From Acidipropionibacterium virtanenii (GTDB lineage Bacteria; Actinomycetota; Actinomycetes; Propionibacteriales; Propionibacteriaceae), in the NCBI RefSeq assembly GCF_003325455.1, contig NZ_CP025198.1, positions 3,368,873-3,432,872 of the forward strand: a stretch of DNA of 64,000 nt. Reading direction: 5' to 3'. The position numbers and the translations under genes were made by a program. The notes beneath the pieces were generated by a model. The model was not told the DNA's origin and made no database searches. It was given only the letters and a program-made list of their open reading frames with translations. This document shows positions 8,023-16,066 of the stretch, one piece after another (the first letter of the stretch is position 1; each line of letters opens with the position of its first letter).

Positions 8023-10332
8023 TCATGGGGCCACCGGGTGGCGCACGTCCGCTGTCTGCAGTGTCATGAGCACATCGTCGTCGGCATCGATGATCTCCGT
8101 CGCGACCTCGTCCGGCATGTCCAGAGCATCCAGCCGCGCCGCAGGTCTCGCCGCATGCCGCCCCGCCGCCGAAGCCACCGTGCCGGAGGGCACCGACAGC
8201 GCCACGGTCGCCTCCCCCAGCGGCGATCCGGGATGCCAGCGGCAGGTCAGCCGGGCGCCCCGGCCGGCGGACGAGGCGAGGACCCCGCAGGCCTCCTGGA
8301 AGGTCTTCGCCACCACCTGATGCTCGGCGTCGACGGCGTCCGATCCGGTGATGACGACGGTCGCCCCACGTTCCCGGGCGGCTCGGAACAGGCCTCGCAT
8401 CGCCTCGTCGACGATGTACGGGGCCACCAGCAGGTCGCGGGTGGAGGCCTCCAGGAGCACGCATTCACGGCGGACCGCGGCATCGATCCGCTCACCGGCG
8501 GCCAGCCTCCCGAGCATCCTGAGCGGGCCTCCCTCGATGGTGGCCAGACGCCGCTCGGTCTCCGCCCGGACGGCCTCGGCCCGGGCACCGCGCCGCAACG
8601 CGTCGAGGGTCCTGGTGCGCGAATCGCGCACGCTGGCCAGGGCGGCGTCCATGCTGCCGGCCGCCCAGGCCGCGGCCATCGACATGGCGATCGGGAAGGT
8701 GAAGGAGCTGAACCTGCTGAACATCAGCCAGCCGACGTCGTAGCCGCCGAGCAGCGCGCCGCCGATCGTCACCGCCGGGTAGCTCAGGGCGGCATAGAGG
8801 CACCAGCGGCGGCGCCGGGTGCGCCAGGCCAGCGGGGTGAAGACGCCGAGGCTGAATCCGATGAACCACTCCTGCCAGCCGATCTCGGGGGTGAGGTTCA
8901 GATTGCCCAGCATCATGGCCTGCGCGCTCACCGTCGCGCCGGCCAGCAGGGCGCACTTCCAGCAGTTCAGGTGCGGCCAGACCATCGCCCCGGCCGCACA
9001 CAGCACCAGCACGGTGAGGCCGAGATCCTCGAGCCGCCAGTCGATGACGTAGGGGCTGCACGGCACGCCCAGCGAAAGGCTGATGGCCAGGGCGAGGATG
9101 AAGAACGCCACCATCGCCCGGAAGTAGCCCAGCTCGTTGATGCGCACCGTCCAGGGTTCGGGGGCGTGCCAGCTCATCGTCACCGTGGTGCCCCGTCCGG
9201 GGCCGCTGTCGATCTCGGCGCGACCGCCGCGGGCCTCCATGGTCTCGAGCACCGATCCGCGCAGCCCCCGGCGGTTCTCGGGCACCAGGCCGGGGTCGAA
9301 TCCACATCCCTCGTCGCGGACCACCAGCTCGGCCCGCTCGGCGCTGAAGGCGCCGGTGACCGTCACCTCGGTGACGCCGGAGTGCCGTGCCACGTTGGTG
9401 AGGGCCTCCCCGACCGCCCGCTGGAAGCTCTCGGCCACCATGCCCGACGGCGTCCCCTCGATCCGGATGTCCGCGTGCAGGCCGAGCGCGTGGGCCGCCC
9501 GCCGGATCTGTTGGTCGAGCCGCTCGGGATGCTCCCGGTCGCCGGTCTGCCGCAGCGCGTCGAGGGCGTCCTGGGCCAGGATTCGGGCCGGCCTCTCGAT
9601 GGCGGGCCGGATCGCCTTGGCGGCGGTGCCCAGGGCGTTGAGCACCTTGTCGTGGATGAGGGCGTCCCAGCGGTTGGATTCCGCCAGAGCCTCCTCGGAG
9701 CGGATCAGCTCCTCGGCGGAGCGGCGCGACTCGCGGCTGGCCCGCTGGGCCATCCGCACCGTGGTGACCACGGCCGTCCAGCTCATGGTGGCCACCATGC
9801 CGATGGCGCCGTAGTAGGCCGAGTTCGCCCAGCTGAGCGAGCCCAGGGCGTCGGTGCCGACCAGCACGAAGCCACCGAGCACGACGGTCGCAGCGATGTC
9901 GGCGACGGCGACCGGCCAGGCCAGGCAGGCCCAGGACGCAGCGGCCGCGAGGATGGCGGAATGGGCCAGCGAAGGAGCGAGTTGGCCCGGCGTCACCTGC
10001 CAGATCAGGGCGGCGACGAGCACGCCGAGCAGGCACAGGATCGTGTGGGCGACGAGCGCGGGGCGTGCCGGGCGGCGTCGGATCACCAGCACGTTGGCCC
10101 ATGCCGTGGTAGCGGTGATCATCGGCAGCATGATGCCGATGAGCCAGGAGTCCCTCGGCGTCATCTGGTGATGGGACCACTGGTACACCGAGGCATTGGT
10201 GCTCAGCACCAGGCCGAGCAGTGCGGCGAAGGCACCGAGGAAATCGGCGGTCCGATCCATCCCCCGGCCCGCACTCGGTGCCACGATCCGGGTGGCCAGG
10301 CGCGCGCGTCCGCGTCGCCCCACACCGATCAC
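8023..10332 (-). CDS. Large double-membrane-domain sensor histidine kinase (paralogue 1)
   Basis: A 769-residue protein with unusual order. A first hydrophobic domain (~28-195) is followed by a HisKA_3-like helix with NRWDALIHDKVLNAL (His near 221) and a GHKL ATPase with GEALTNVARHSG, DEGCGFDPG, RGLRGSVLE and GRGTTVTMSW (to ~370). A second membrane domain (~385-545) then leads to a cytoplasmic C-terminal domain (~560-769) with LEASTRDLLVAPYIVDEAM. The GTG start has GGGGGAGAG upstream and lies 21 bases after the response-regulator stop, so the two form a regulator-kinase operon. A full-length paralogue is encoded at 16067-18433. The C-terminal part resembles the second half of another, degenerate kinase; this is an inference. 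Confidence 0.85.
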   Translation of the reverse strand: MIGVGRRGRARLATRIVAPSAGRGMDRTADFLGAFAALLGLVLSTNASVYQWSHHQMTPRDSWLIGIMLPMITATTAWANVLVIRRRPARPALVAHTILCLLGVLVAALIWQVTPGQLAPSLAHSAILAAAASWACLAWPVAVADIAATVVLGGFVLVGTDALGSLSWANSAYYGAIGMVATMSWTAVVTTVRMAQRASRESRRSAEELIRSEEALAESNRWDALIHDKVLNALGTAAKAIRPAIERPARILAQDALDALRQTGDREHPERLDQQIRRAAHALGLHADIRIEGTPSGMVAESFQRAVGEALTNVARHSGVTEVTVTGAFSAERAELVVRDEGCGFDPGLVPENRRGLRGSVLETMEARGGRAEIDSGPGRGTTVTMSWHAPEPWTVRINELGYFRAMVAFFILALAISLSLGVPCSPYVIDWRLEDLGLTVLVLCAAGAMVWPHLNCWKCALLAGATVSAQAMMLGNLNLTPEIGWQEWFIGFSLGVFTPLAWRTRRRRWCLYAALSYPAVTIGGALLGGYDVGWLMFSRFSSFTFPIAMSMAAAWAAGSMDAALASVRDSRTRTLDALRRGARAEAVRAETERRLATIEGGPLRMLGRLAAGERIDAAVRRECVLLEASTRDLLVAPYIVDEAMRGLFRAARERGATVVITGSDAVDAEHQVVAKTFQEACGVLASSAGRGARLTCRWHPGSPLGEATVALSVPSGTVASAAGRHAARPAARLDALDMPDEVATEIIDADDDVLMTLQTADVRHPVAP

Positions 10333-10353
10333 GACTCTCCCCCTGGCCGTGGA

Positions 10354-11115
10354 TCAGTGAAGCTCTGGGCCGTCGCAGTAGCCGTCCTCCACCGCACGCT
10401 TGTACAACTCGGTGCGGTCGGGGGCGGCTCGGCCCACCTCGCTGTACTTCTGCCTGATGCGCTTGAGCCAGGTCTTGACGGTGTCCTCCTTGACGCTCAT
10501 CCGGCGGGCGATGGTGGGGATCTTGAGGCCGGCCGCGAAGATGCGCAGCGCCTCCCCCTCGCGCTCCGCCAGATGGGGCCTCATCCAGACGGTGTCGCTG
10601 ACGATCCGCGCCCACTCCTCGGTCAGCCAGGGTTCCCCGTCGGCAACCGTGGAGATCGCGGCGACGAGGGTGTCGGCGTCCGCGTTCTTCTCCAGCAGCC
10701 CGACGGCGCCCGCGGCCAGGCACGCCTGGACGACGGTGGGCCGCGCCTCCTGGGAGAACATCAGGACCGGCGCCTTGAGACGCTCGATGACCCTGGTGAC
10801 GTTGTCGAACGGGGAGGATCCGTCATTGAGCCGGATGTCGAGCAGCACGACGTCCGGGCGGACCCCCGTGGCGATGAGGTCGTCGACGGTCACGGCGCAG
10901 ACGTAGTCGGCGATGTCCAGGCGTCCCGCCAGGACCGCGCGCACGCCCTCGAGCAGCACAGGGACGTCATCGACGGCCGCGATGACGAGAGGATGAAGGA
11001 CGCTCACCGGGCCGTCGGTATCAGGAATCCTGGTGGCAGGCATCAGTGCATTCACAGATTCATGGTGACATCCGTCCTCGGCAGTCGTGTCCGATCCCAG
11101 GGATGTCGGCTCCAC
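10354..11115 (-). CDS. NarL-family response regulator (REC + LuxR HTH)
   Basis: Up to 253 residues. The receiver domain begins at VSVLHPLVIAAVDDVP with the acidic pair; the phosphoacceptor Asp lies in DVVLLDIRLND, and the switch-region Ser/Lys are in MFSQEA and LLEKNADAD. The C-terminal HTH contains GEALRIFAAGLKIPTIARRM and VKEDTVKTWLKRIRQKY, the LuxR-type recognition helix. The GTG at 11115 gives the longest frame; the conserved core starts later, and an ATG at 11043 is equally possible. It is first in an operon with the large sensor kinase 21 bases downstream, which is its presumed phosphodonor. Target genes unknown. Confidence 0.87.
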   Translation of the reverse strand: MEPTSLGSDTTAEDGCHHESVNALMPATRIPDTDGPVSVLHPLVIAAVDDVPVLLEGVRAVLAGRLDIADYVCAVTVDDLIATGVRPDVVLLDIRLNDGSSPFDNVTRVIERLKAPVLMFSQEARPTVVQACLAAGAVGLLEKNADADTLVAAISTVADGEPWLTEEWARIVSDTVWMRPHLAEREGEALRIFAAGLKIPTIARRMSVKEDTVKTWLKRIRQKYSEVGRAAPDRTELYKRAVEDGYCDGPELH

Positions 11116-11245
11116 ATATCCGCATAATGAGCACTTTCAAGGCCGCGACGTCACCCGGATGGGTGACAACCGGGGGTGATGGGGGATCGCAGCGGGCCGC
11201 GAAGTGACCGAGGTAGCCCCCACGACCACGGTCGCCCGACAATTT

Positions 11246-11304
11246 CTCGCTCCAGAACTCCTGGTTCAGCATCGTCGCCACCGGATCCGAGGTTCTGGAG
11301 CGAG
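11246..11304. repeat. Long inverted repeat, 13-bp perfect arms, 33-nt loop
   Basis: CTCGCTCCAGAAC (11246-11258) pairs with GTTCTGGAGCGAG (11292-11304). Pairing resumes outside with GACAA/TTGTC after a three-base mismatch. It lies between the response regulator and the nucleotidase; role unknown. Confidence 0.6.
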
Positions 11305-11344
11305 TTCTTGTCATCCGGCTGAGGGGCCACCGCATGTCCGGCCG

Positions 11345-11384
11345 TTGCTGGATCGGGTGGCGAGTTCACCACCCGATCCAGCAA
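11345..11384. terminator. GC-rich hairpin, 16-bp stem, loop CGAGTTCA
   Basis: TTGCTGGATCGGGTGG (11345-11360) pairs perfectly with 11369-11384 around the loop CGAGTTCA. It lies 27 bases downstream of the minus-strand nucleotidase stop and fits a terminator lacking a long U-tract. The same loop occurs in the hairpin at 18725-18744. Confidence 0.6.
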
Positions 11385-11411
11385 TGCCTCGGCATCGTCA
11401 CGGCCCGGCTG

Positions 11412-11891
11412 TCACGCCCGCTCTCTCAGGTACTCCACGACGGCGGGCCAGTCCGGGAAGCGCTCGGAACCGAAGTGCAGCCACTCGGCGCCCGGATTGT
11501 GATCGGCGAACTGCGCCGCGCCGTTGCGGTCGCGGTCGTCGATGAGGAAGTCGCCCCGGTTGAGATTCTTGTGGTGGGACAGGATGATCCGCTTCCACAG
11601 CGGTGTGCCCTTCTCGGCGCCGAAGTGACGCTGAATCCACTCGACCTTCTGGCTGGCCCCACTGAGATTGCCCCAGGGCACGGTCGACAGGACGTAGGTG
11701 TCGAACAGCCCGGCCAGTTCCGTGACCGCCTCGATCGCGCCGGGCATCGGATCCATCAGGGCGAAGAGTCCGGGGATCTTGTCCTCCTCGCTCCGGTACC
11801 GCTCGCGCACCGCGGGGTCGAGCCGGGGGAAGGCCGACTCGAAGTCGACGATGACGCCGTCCATGTCGACGTAGAGGATCTTCTGGCCCAT
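11412..11891 (-). CDS. 5'(3')-deoxyribonucleotidase-like HAD hydrolase (NT5C type)
   Basis: A 159-residue HAD-superfamily phosphatase. Motif I is YVDMDGVIVDFE with both catalytic aspartates (~residues 8-10), motif II is VLSTVPW, the motif III Lys lies around WKRIILSHHKN, and motif IV is FLIDDRDRNG. This set matches the cytosolic 5'(3')-deoxyribonucleotidase family that dephosphorylates deoxynucleoside monophosphates. ATG 11891 is chosen because an AGGAG site lies about ten bases upstream and it begins directly before motif I. An upstream in-frame ATG adds thirteen nondescript residues. It stands alone, ending just before a strong hairpin. Confidence 0.8.
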   Translation of the reverse strand: MGQKILYVDMDGVIVDFESAFPRLDPAVRERYRSEEDKIPGLFALMDPMPGAIEAVTELAGLFDTYVLSTVPWGNLSGASQKVEWIQRHFGAEKGTPLWKRIILSHHKNLNRGDFLIDDRDRNGAAQFADHNPGAEWLHFGSERFPDWPAVVEYLRERA

Positions 11892-12113
11892 GCGTTTCCT
11901 CTCCTCGGCCACTCGTTCCATGCTGAGCACACCCTACGGAGCACTGGTAGAGCACCGTCTGGCCAGGGTCATCTCGTCAAGGTTGGAGTGGGTTCCCGGT
12001 AGGCAGCTTCGCATACACGGGCGAGACCGGTGGACTGGTCTGACCGCCTCCTCTTCAAGCCTGGGGAACCTCGACGTAGTGGGGTGACCCTGAAACTCGC
12101 GGGGGATCACCTG

Positions 12114-13829
12114 TCAGTCTTCCAGCTCGAACGTGCAGGGAACGCTCTTGCGGGCTCGTATCAGCCTCGTCACGGCCGTGGCGAGGCGAGTCTGTTCGCG
12201 CAATCGGCTGGGACGCTGCATGTCGACCGAGCACACTGCCTGGCGGCGCAGGTCCCGGGCTCGCGCCAGATCTTCGGGCTTTCCGGAGAGCTCGTGGCGC
12301 TCGGTCACAGTGGAGGCGAGCCGGCTGAGCCTCCGGGGCCATACAGGCAGCTGCTCGGCGGCGTCCGCGGCCTGCTGGTAGCAGTCGACGGCTCGGTCCA
12401 GAAGCGCGGGATCGGCCTGCTGGTCGTACTGGTCCCGCAGTAACTCCCCCGCGCGGGTGAACAGGGCGGACCTGTTGACGGCATCCTCGGCATCCGACGC
12501 CTCTGTGACAAGTACCTGTACGGCGTCCTCGACATATTGGGCGGCCTCGGCGGCGTGATCGGGCCAGTGCCTGTACAGGTCGGCAATACCGACGAGAAGA
12601 CAGCTCTGGGGCCATGGGGCTCCGTGATCGGGGCATTCGGAGATTCCCTCGTGAAGCATCGAGGTGGCCTGCTCCATGAAGGAGGAGTCGCCGGTGACCT
12701 CGTAGCGATGGCGCAGCAGTCTGCTGGCATGCACGAGAATCATGCAGTAGTCCGCCCAGTTGTCGAAAAGGTTGTCCTGCGCAGCGGCCTGCAGGAGCAT
12801 GCCGATGGCCCGCCTGAGGTGGGCGAGATCTCCGGTGCGGTCGCACTCCTGAGCGAGGTACTCGCTGGCCTGGATCGTCGCTCGGTGGTCCCTGTGGTCC
12901 GGGGCGTTGACGATGAGATCCGGGGCGTTGACGAGGAGATCTGTGGAGCGGGGCTGGAGCAGGACGATGGCCATCTCGAGGTCGTCGGGGTCGAGGTAGG
13001 TCTCGTAGCGCTCATGGACGGCATCGGCGGCGTCGGAGAAGTGACCTCGTCGCGTCCAGGATTCGGAGGCACCCGCGGACTGAAGATAGAGATCGACGGC
13101 CCGGTCGATGTCGTCGCGACTGCCGAATGCGGCGAAGCAGTCCATCAGGACATCCGCCAGGTCGGACAGGCGCTCAGCGCGATCCTCGCCGTCCGATCCG
13201 GCAGTCTCCAGGTCCTCCTGGTACAGGGTGAGGCAGCGCTCCAGATCAGCCAGGCTGTGTCCATGCCGGTAGCGGTTGCGGAGAGCCGACGCCAGGGGCT
13301 GGACGACGACGCGTCGCTCCGGGTGGTCGGGGCCGATCAGGGTGAGTATCTGCTCGTACAGGCCGACCAGGCGATCCCAGTCCCGGTGCCTCTCCAGGTT
13401 GTCGAGAAGCCGCGGGATCAGGTGCAGCAACGAGAGCACCTCTCCGTGTCTGGGGGTCGTGCAGGTCGCGAGGGCCTGGAAGATCGCGTCGCAGGTCAGA
13501 TCCAGATCCGCCGGCTCTGCACTGGCGAGGTAGCCGGCGCCGTGGGCCTTCACCAGGAGACGGGACCATTCGAACCGGTCGGGGTCGCTGGAAGGGGTGA
13601 CGGCAAGGACGCGGTTGATAAGGCCGGCGGTCTCATCGGTATCGGGGAACTGCGACGGATGATCTGCCAGCAGGGCCGCCAGGCGCTTCGTCACTCCGAT
13701 GCGATCTGCCGCGCTGTCCGCGGCGGCCAAGGCCTGCCGATACAGGTCGGCGGACTGGATCAGGAGTTTCGCGTCCCGGGTCTGCCCGTAATGCTCGAGC
13801 AGCCGGTAGGCCTGATGGAGATAATCCAT
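12114..13829 (-). CDS. TPR-rich helical protein of unknown function
   Basis: A 571-residue, wholly helical, soluble protein built of degenerate tetratricopeptide-like repeats. Recurrent patterns are DLYRQALAAAD, LVGLYEQIL, LERCLTLYQEDLE, DRAVDLYLQSAG, YVEDAVQVLV and DRAVDCYQQAADAAE. Similar actinobacterial arrays are often fused to or beside CHAT proteases or NTPase sensors; no such domain is seen here. ATG 13829 is used because AAGGA lies six bases upstream; the longer frame adds 77 unlikely residues. A small in-frame duplication (VNAPDLIVNAPD, about 12897-12944) lies mid-protein. No neighbour suggests a function; a protein-interaction scaffold is all that can be inferred. Confidence 0.7.
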   Translation of the reverse strand: MDYLHQAYRLLEHYGQTRDAKLLIQSADLYRQALAAADSAADRIGVTKRLAALLADHPSQFPDTDETAGLINRVLAVTPSSDPDRFEWSRLLVKAHGAGYLASAEPADLDLTCDAIFQALATCTTPRHGEVLSLLHLIPRLLDNLERHRDWDRLVGLYEQILTLIGPDHPERRVVVQPLASALRNRYRHGHSLADLERCLTLYQEDLETAGSDGEDRAERLSDLADVLMDCFAAFGSRDDIDRAVDLYLQSAGASESWTRRGHFSDAADAVHERYETYLDPDDLEMAIVLLQPRSTDLLVNAPDLIVNAPDHRDHRATIQASEYLAQECDRTGDLAHLRRAIGMLLQAAAQDNLFDNWADYCMILVHASRLLRHRYEVTGDSSFMEQATSMLHEGISECPDHGAPWPQSCLLVGIADLYRHWPDHAAEAAQYVEDAVQVLVTEASDAEDAVNRSALFTRAGELLRDQYDQQADPALLDRAVDCYQQAADAAEQLPVWPRRLSRLASTVTERHELSGKPEDLARARDLRRQAVCSVDMQRPSRLREQTRLATAVTRLIRARKSVPCTFELED

Positions 13830-14141
13830 ACTGTCCTTGCTAGGTGTGGACGATGTGGGCGGACTGATGCCCAGATGTGGGCGGCGGTGGCGATACAAGC
13901 ACCGTATCCCGATGTTGACGGCTTCACCGAAACTCGATGATTGTCCTTCTGTCAGCAGGTGTGGCGTGTCCTGTCCATGTTGTCCCCCGCACGGGGGACA
14001 CCTGACTGGGAACGACAACTGACGACGGCAGGCTGTGTCCTCGGGATCGCCTCGTCCCACCGCCGATCACTCCCGCTTCATCACGGCCCGGCCCGCGCCC
14101 AAGATCCCTGACCTCCGCCAGCCCTGCGCGCCTCCCGGTGA

Positions 14142-15058
14142 CACACGATTGACGAGTTCGATCCGCAGAGCGGCCGACGTCTCCGGGCGGAGATCGACGA
14201 GCTGCGAGATCACGGAATCGACGTTCGGGTCGCGCCGCCTGACGACCCGGCCTACAAGGACCGCGACAAGATCGCGGAGGTGCACAGATGGCTCGACGGC
14301 ATCGACTGTGTGATCGAGGACGCACGCCAGGCGAAGTTCAACACGATCAACGGGTATGCCCCGTTCGGCCACAGCCCTGTCGTCCGGAGACTTGCGGCCC
14401 GCAGGGTGAACGCGCAACTGGACGGCATCCGCTCGGTCTGGAGGCAATCCTGCTGCCCAAGCCGTCACAGACGGTGCGCGAGCGTATGGCCGGGGAGAAG
14501 ATGCTGAACCTGGATGCCTTCGTCCACGCCGGGAACACGGACTCATTCCTGGATATCGTGCGGTATGCCAGGACGGGATCGGTATCCGCGAGCGCGCACG
14601 TGTGGTGAATGATCAGATCATCGGGTATGTCACCGAGCGCGATCTTCATGAGCCGGTGCTAATGAGCCTCGAATCCGGGACGGCATTCCCCATCCTCGAC
14701 TGCGTGGAGGTGCTGGTGGCTCAGACCAGTGAACCGCGTCTCATCGCGGTCGACCAGGATCCCCTGTCGCTCGCCGCGGCGCAGCAGGAGATCGCCCGAC
14801 GGGGTCTACGATTCGCTGCTCAGGGTGACCCACGACAATTTTCCCGACGGCGGGCTGTCGATCAACTCCTGCACCAACGAGAACCGACCACAGAAGAAAT
14901 TCCTCTACGGCGCCATGGGCTGGCCGGTAGACATCCTGCGGTGTCTGCTCTCGGAAATGGTCAAATCCATCGAGGACGGTGGACTGCCCCGCCCGACCAC
15001 GAAGGCAGTCATCACACACAGCGGTGCGTACACAGCACTCTCGACCGTGAAGCAGTGA
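14142..15058 (+). pseudogene. Decayed coding stretch, frame-disrupted, unknown family
   Basis: No intact gene spans this kilobase, but consecutive protein-like segments switch plus-strand frames. An acidic/basic helical piece (EIDELRDHGIDVRVAPP, then VIEDARQAKFNTINGY) runs to about 14450. A second frame gives SQTVRERMAGEKMLNLDAF to 14608. A third from 14602 reads VNDQIIGYVTERDLHEP to about 14810. A last piece (VTHDNFPDGGLSINSCTNEN, ending in GAYTALSTVKQ) ends at 15058. Codon use within each segment looks protein-like, and no start or ribosome site serves the set. It is best read as one or more inactivated genes, perhaps a remnant of transferred DNA. The ancestral family is not recognised. Confidence 0.45.
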
Positions 15059-15160
15059 TCTGGATCGTCCTGCTCCGCCCTCTGAACCTGCCCTTACACC
15101 TCCAAGGACGCCAAACCAGGTAAGCACCCAGTAGCACCCCGTTGCTGCGCGTAGCCGGTG

Positions 15161-15832
15161 TCACGGAGTAACTTCAGTGGGCGAAATGCCTCTTCGCGAG
15201 TATCTTTCACGGGTTTTCTGGGATGCTCCGATGAGGGTTACGCGTGCGGCGAGGCGAGCCGTCGGCAAGTCGGTCATCGAGTCGGTGACGAACTCGGCAT
15301 CGTGGATAGCGATGCCTTGCTCCCTGAGCGCGTCGGCCTTGCGCTGCCCGACGCGGTGGTCATCCACCTCCACGCCACACGCCGTTTCCGTGAGAAGCGA
15401 GGCGGAGAGTGAATCATAAGGAACTGAGGCTTGTTCAAGCAGTGATTCCGCGAGACGCCGCTCTGTTGCGGTTGCAATGATGATCCATGCTCCATCTGCC
15501 TTCTGACGACGGATGCGTTCAGCAGTAGAAGCGCGTATCCATGATGGATCGTCACCGATTCGGATACCGAAGGCTGTCGCAAGTGCAGCATATTCGTAGT
15601 CGCGCATTCCTGCGAATGCGATCGCCGTCACTCGCGCGGCGGCTTGTCGCTTCCACTCTTCGTTCACACCCAAGAACATGGCCATCGCTGCGGGGAGCGC
15701 CCGCAGGAACCGCAACGGTGCTTTCCGCAACTGCTCAACGATCAATGCTGCAAACGAGTCCCGCGTGGTAATCACACCATCCAGGTCGTAGATGATCACA
15801 TCAGCGTGACCCGTGGGAGTCGGGCTCGTCAT
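15161..15832 (-). CDS. HAD-superfamily (HAD-IB, SerB-like) phosphatase
   Basis: About 223 residues with all HAD motifs. Motif I is IYDLDGVITTRDSF with the nucleophile DxD near residue 13, motif II is IIIATATERRLAESLL with its Thr, and motif IV is AEFVTDSMTDLPTAR with DSxxD. The helical cap and the AESLL context resemble phosphoserine-phosphatase-like HAD-IB enzymes that act on small phosphomonoesters. Its base composition looks less GC-rich than neighbouring genes, and with the decayed stretch just downstream this suggests acquired DNA (inference). The start is uncertain: ATG 15832 has no clear ribosome site, and an ATG at 15874 would add fourteen residues. Substrate unknown. Confidence 0.75.
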   Translation of the reverse strand: MTSPTPTGHADVIIYDLDGVITTRDSFAALIVEQLRKAPLRFLRALPAAMAMFLGVNEEWKRQAAARVTAIAFAGMRDYEYAALATAFGIRIGDDPSWIRASTAERIRRQKADGAWIIIATATERRLAESLLEQASVPYDSLSASLLTETACGVEVDDHRVGQRKADALREQGIAIHDAEFVTDSMTDLPTARLAARVTLIGASQKTRERYSRRGISPTEVTP

Positions 15833-16066
15833 GGAGTCAACGCTAGCAATCCGCTCATTCGCCGGGAAGAGCATGGCGTGGAGCGAGAGAATGTTCAAGA
15901 CCCCTCGGCTCATGGATGATAGGCAGCGTGGAATCGCCCATCCGGTACCCACATGGGGCACCGCTATCGTGCCACTTCCCCTCGACCGCCTGTTGCTTCG
16001 ACACCCGCGCCACACGACACTTGCGACTCCACTGCACCCCGCGGCGTCCACGGGTCTGTTCGTCGG

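Noticed and set aside
8038..11127. Open frame of over 1000 codons on the plus strand opposite the sensor kinase and regulator
   Set aside because: Its product is low-complexity Gly/Arg/His-rich sequence with no domain pattern, a by-product of high third-position GC of the genes on the other strand.
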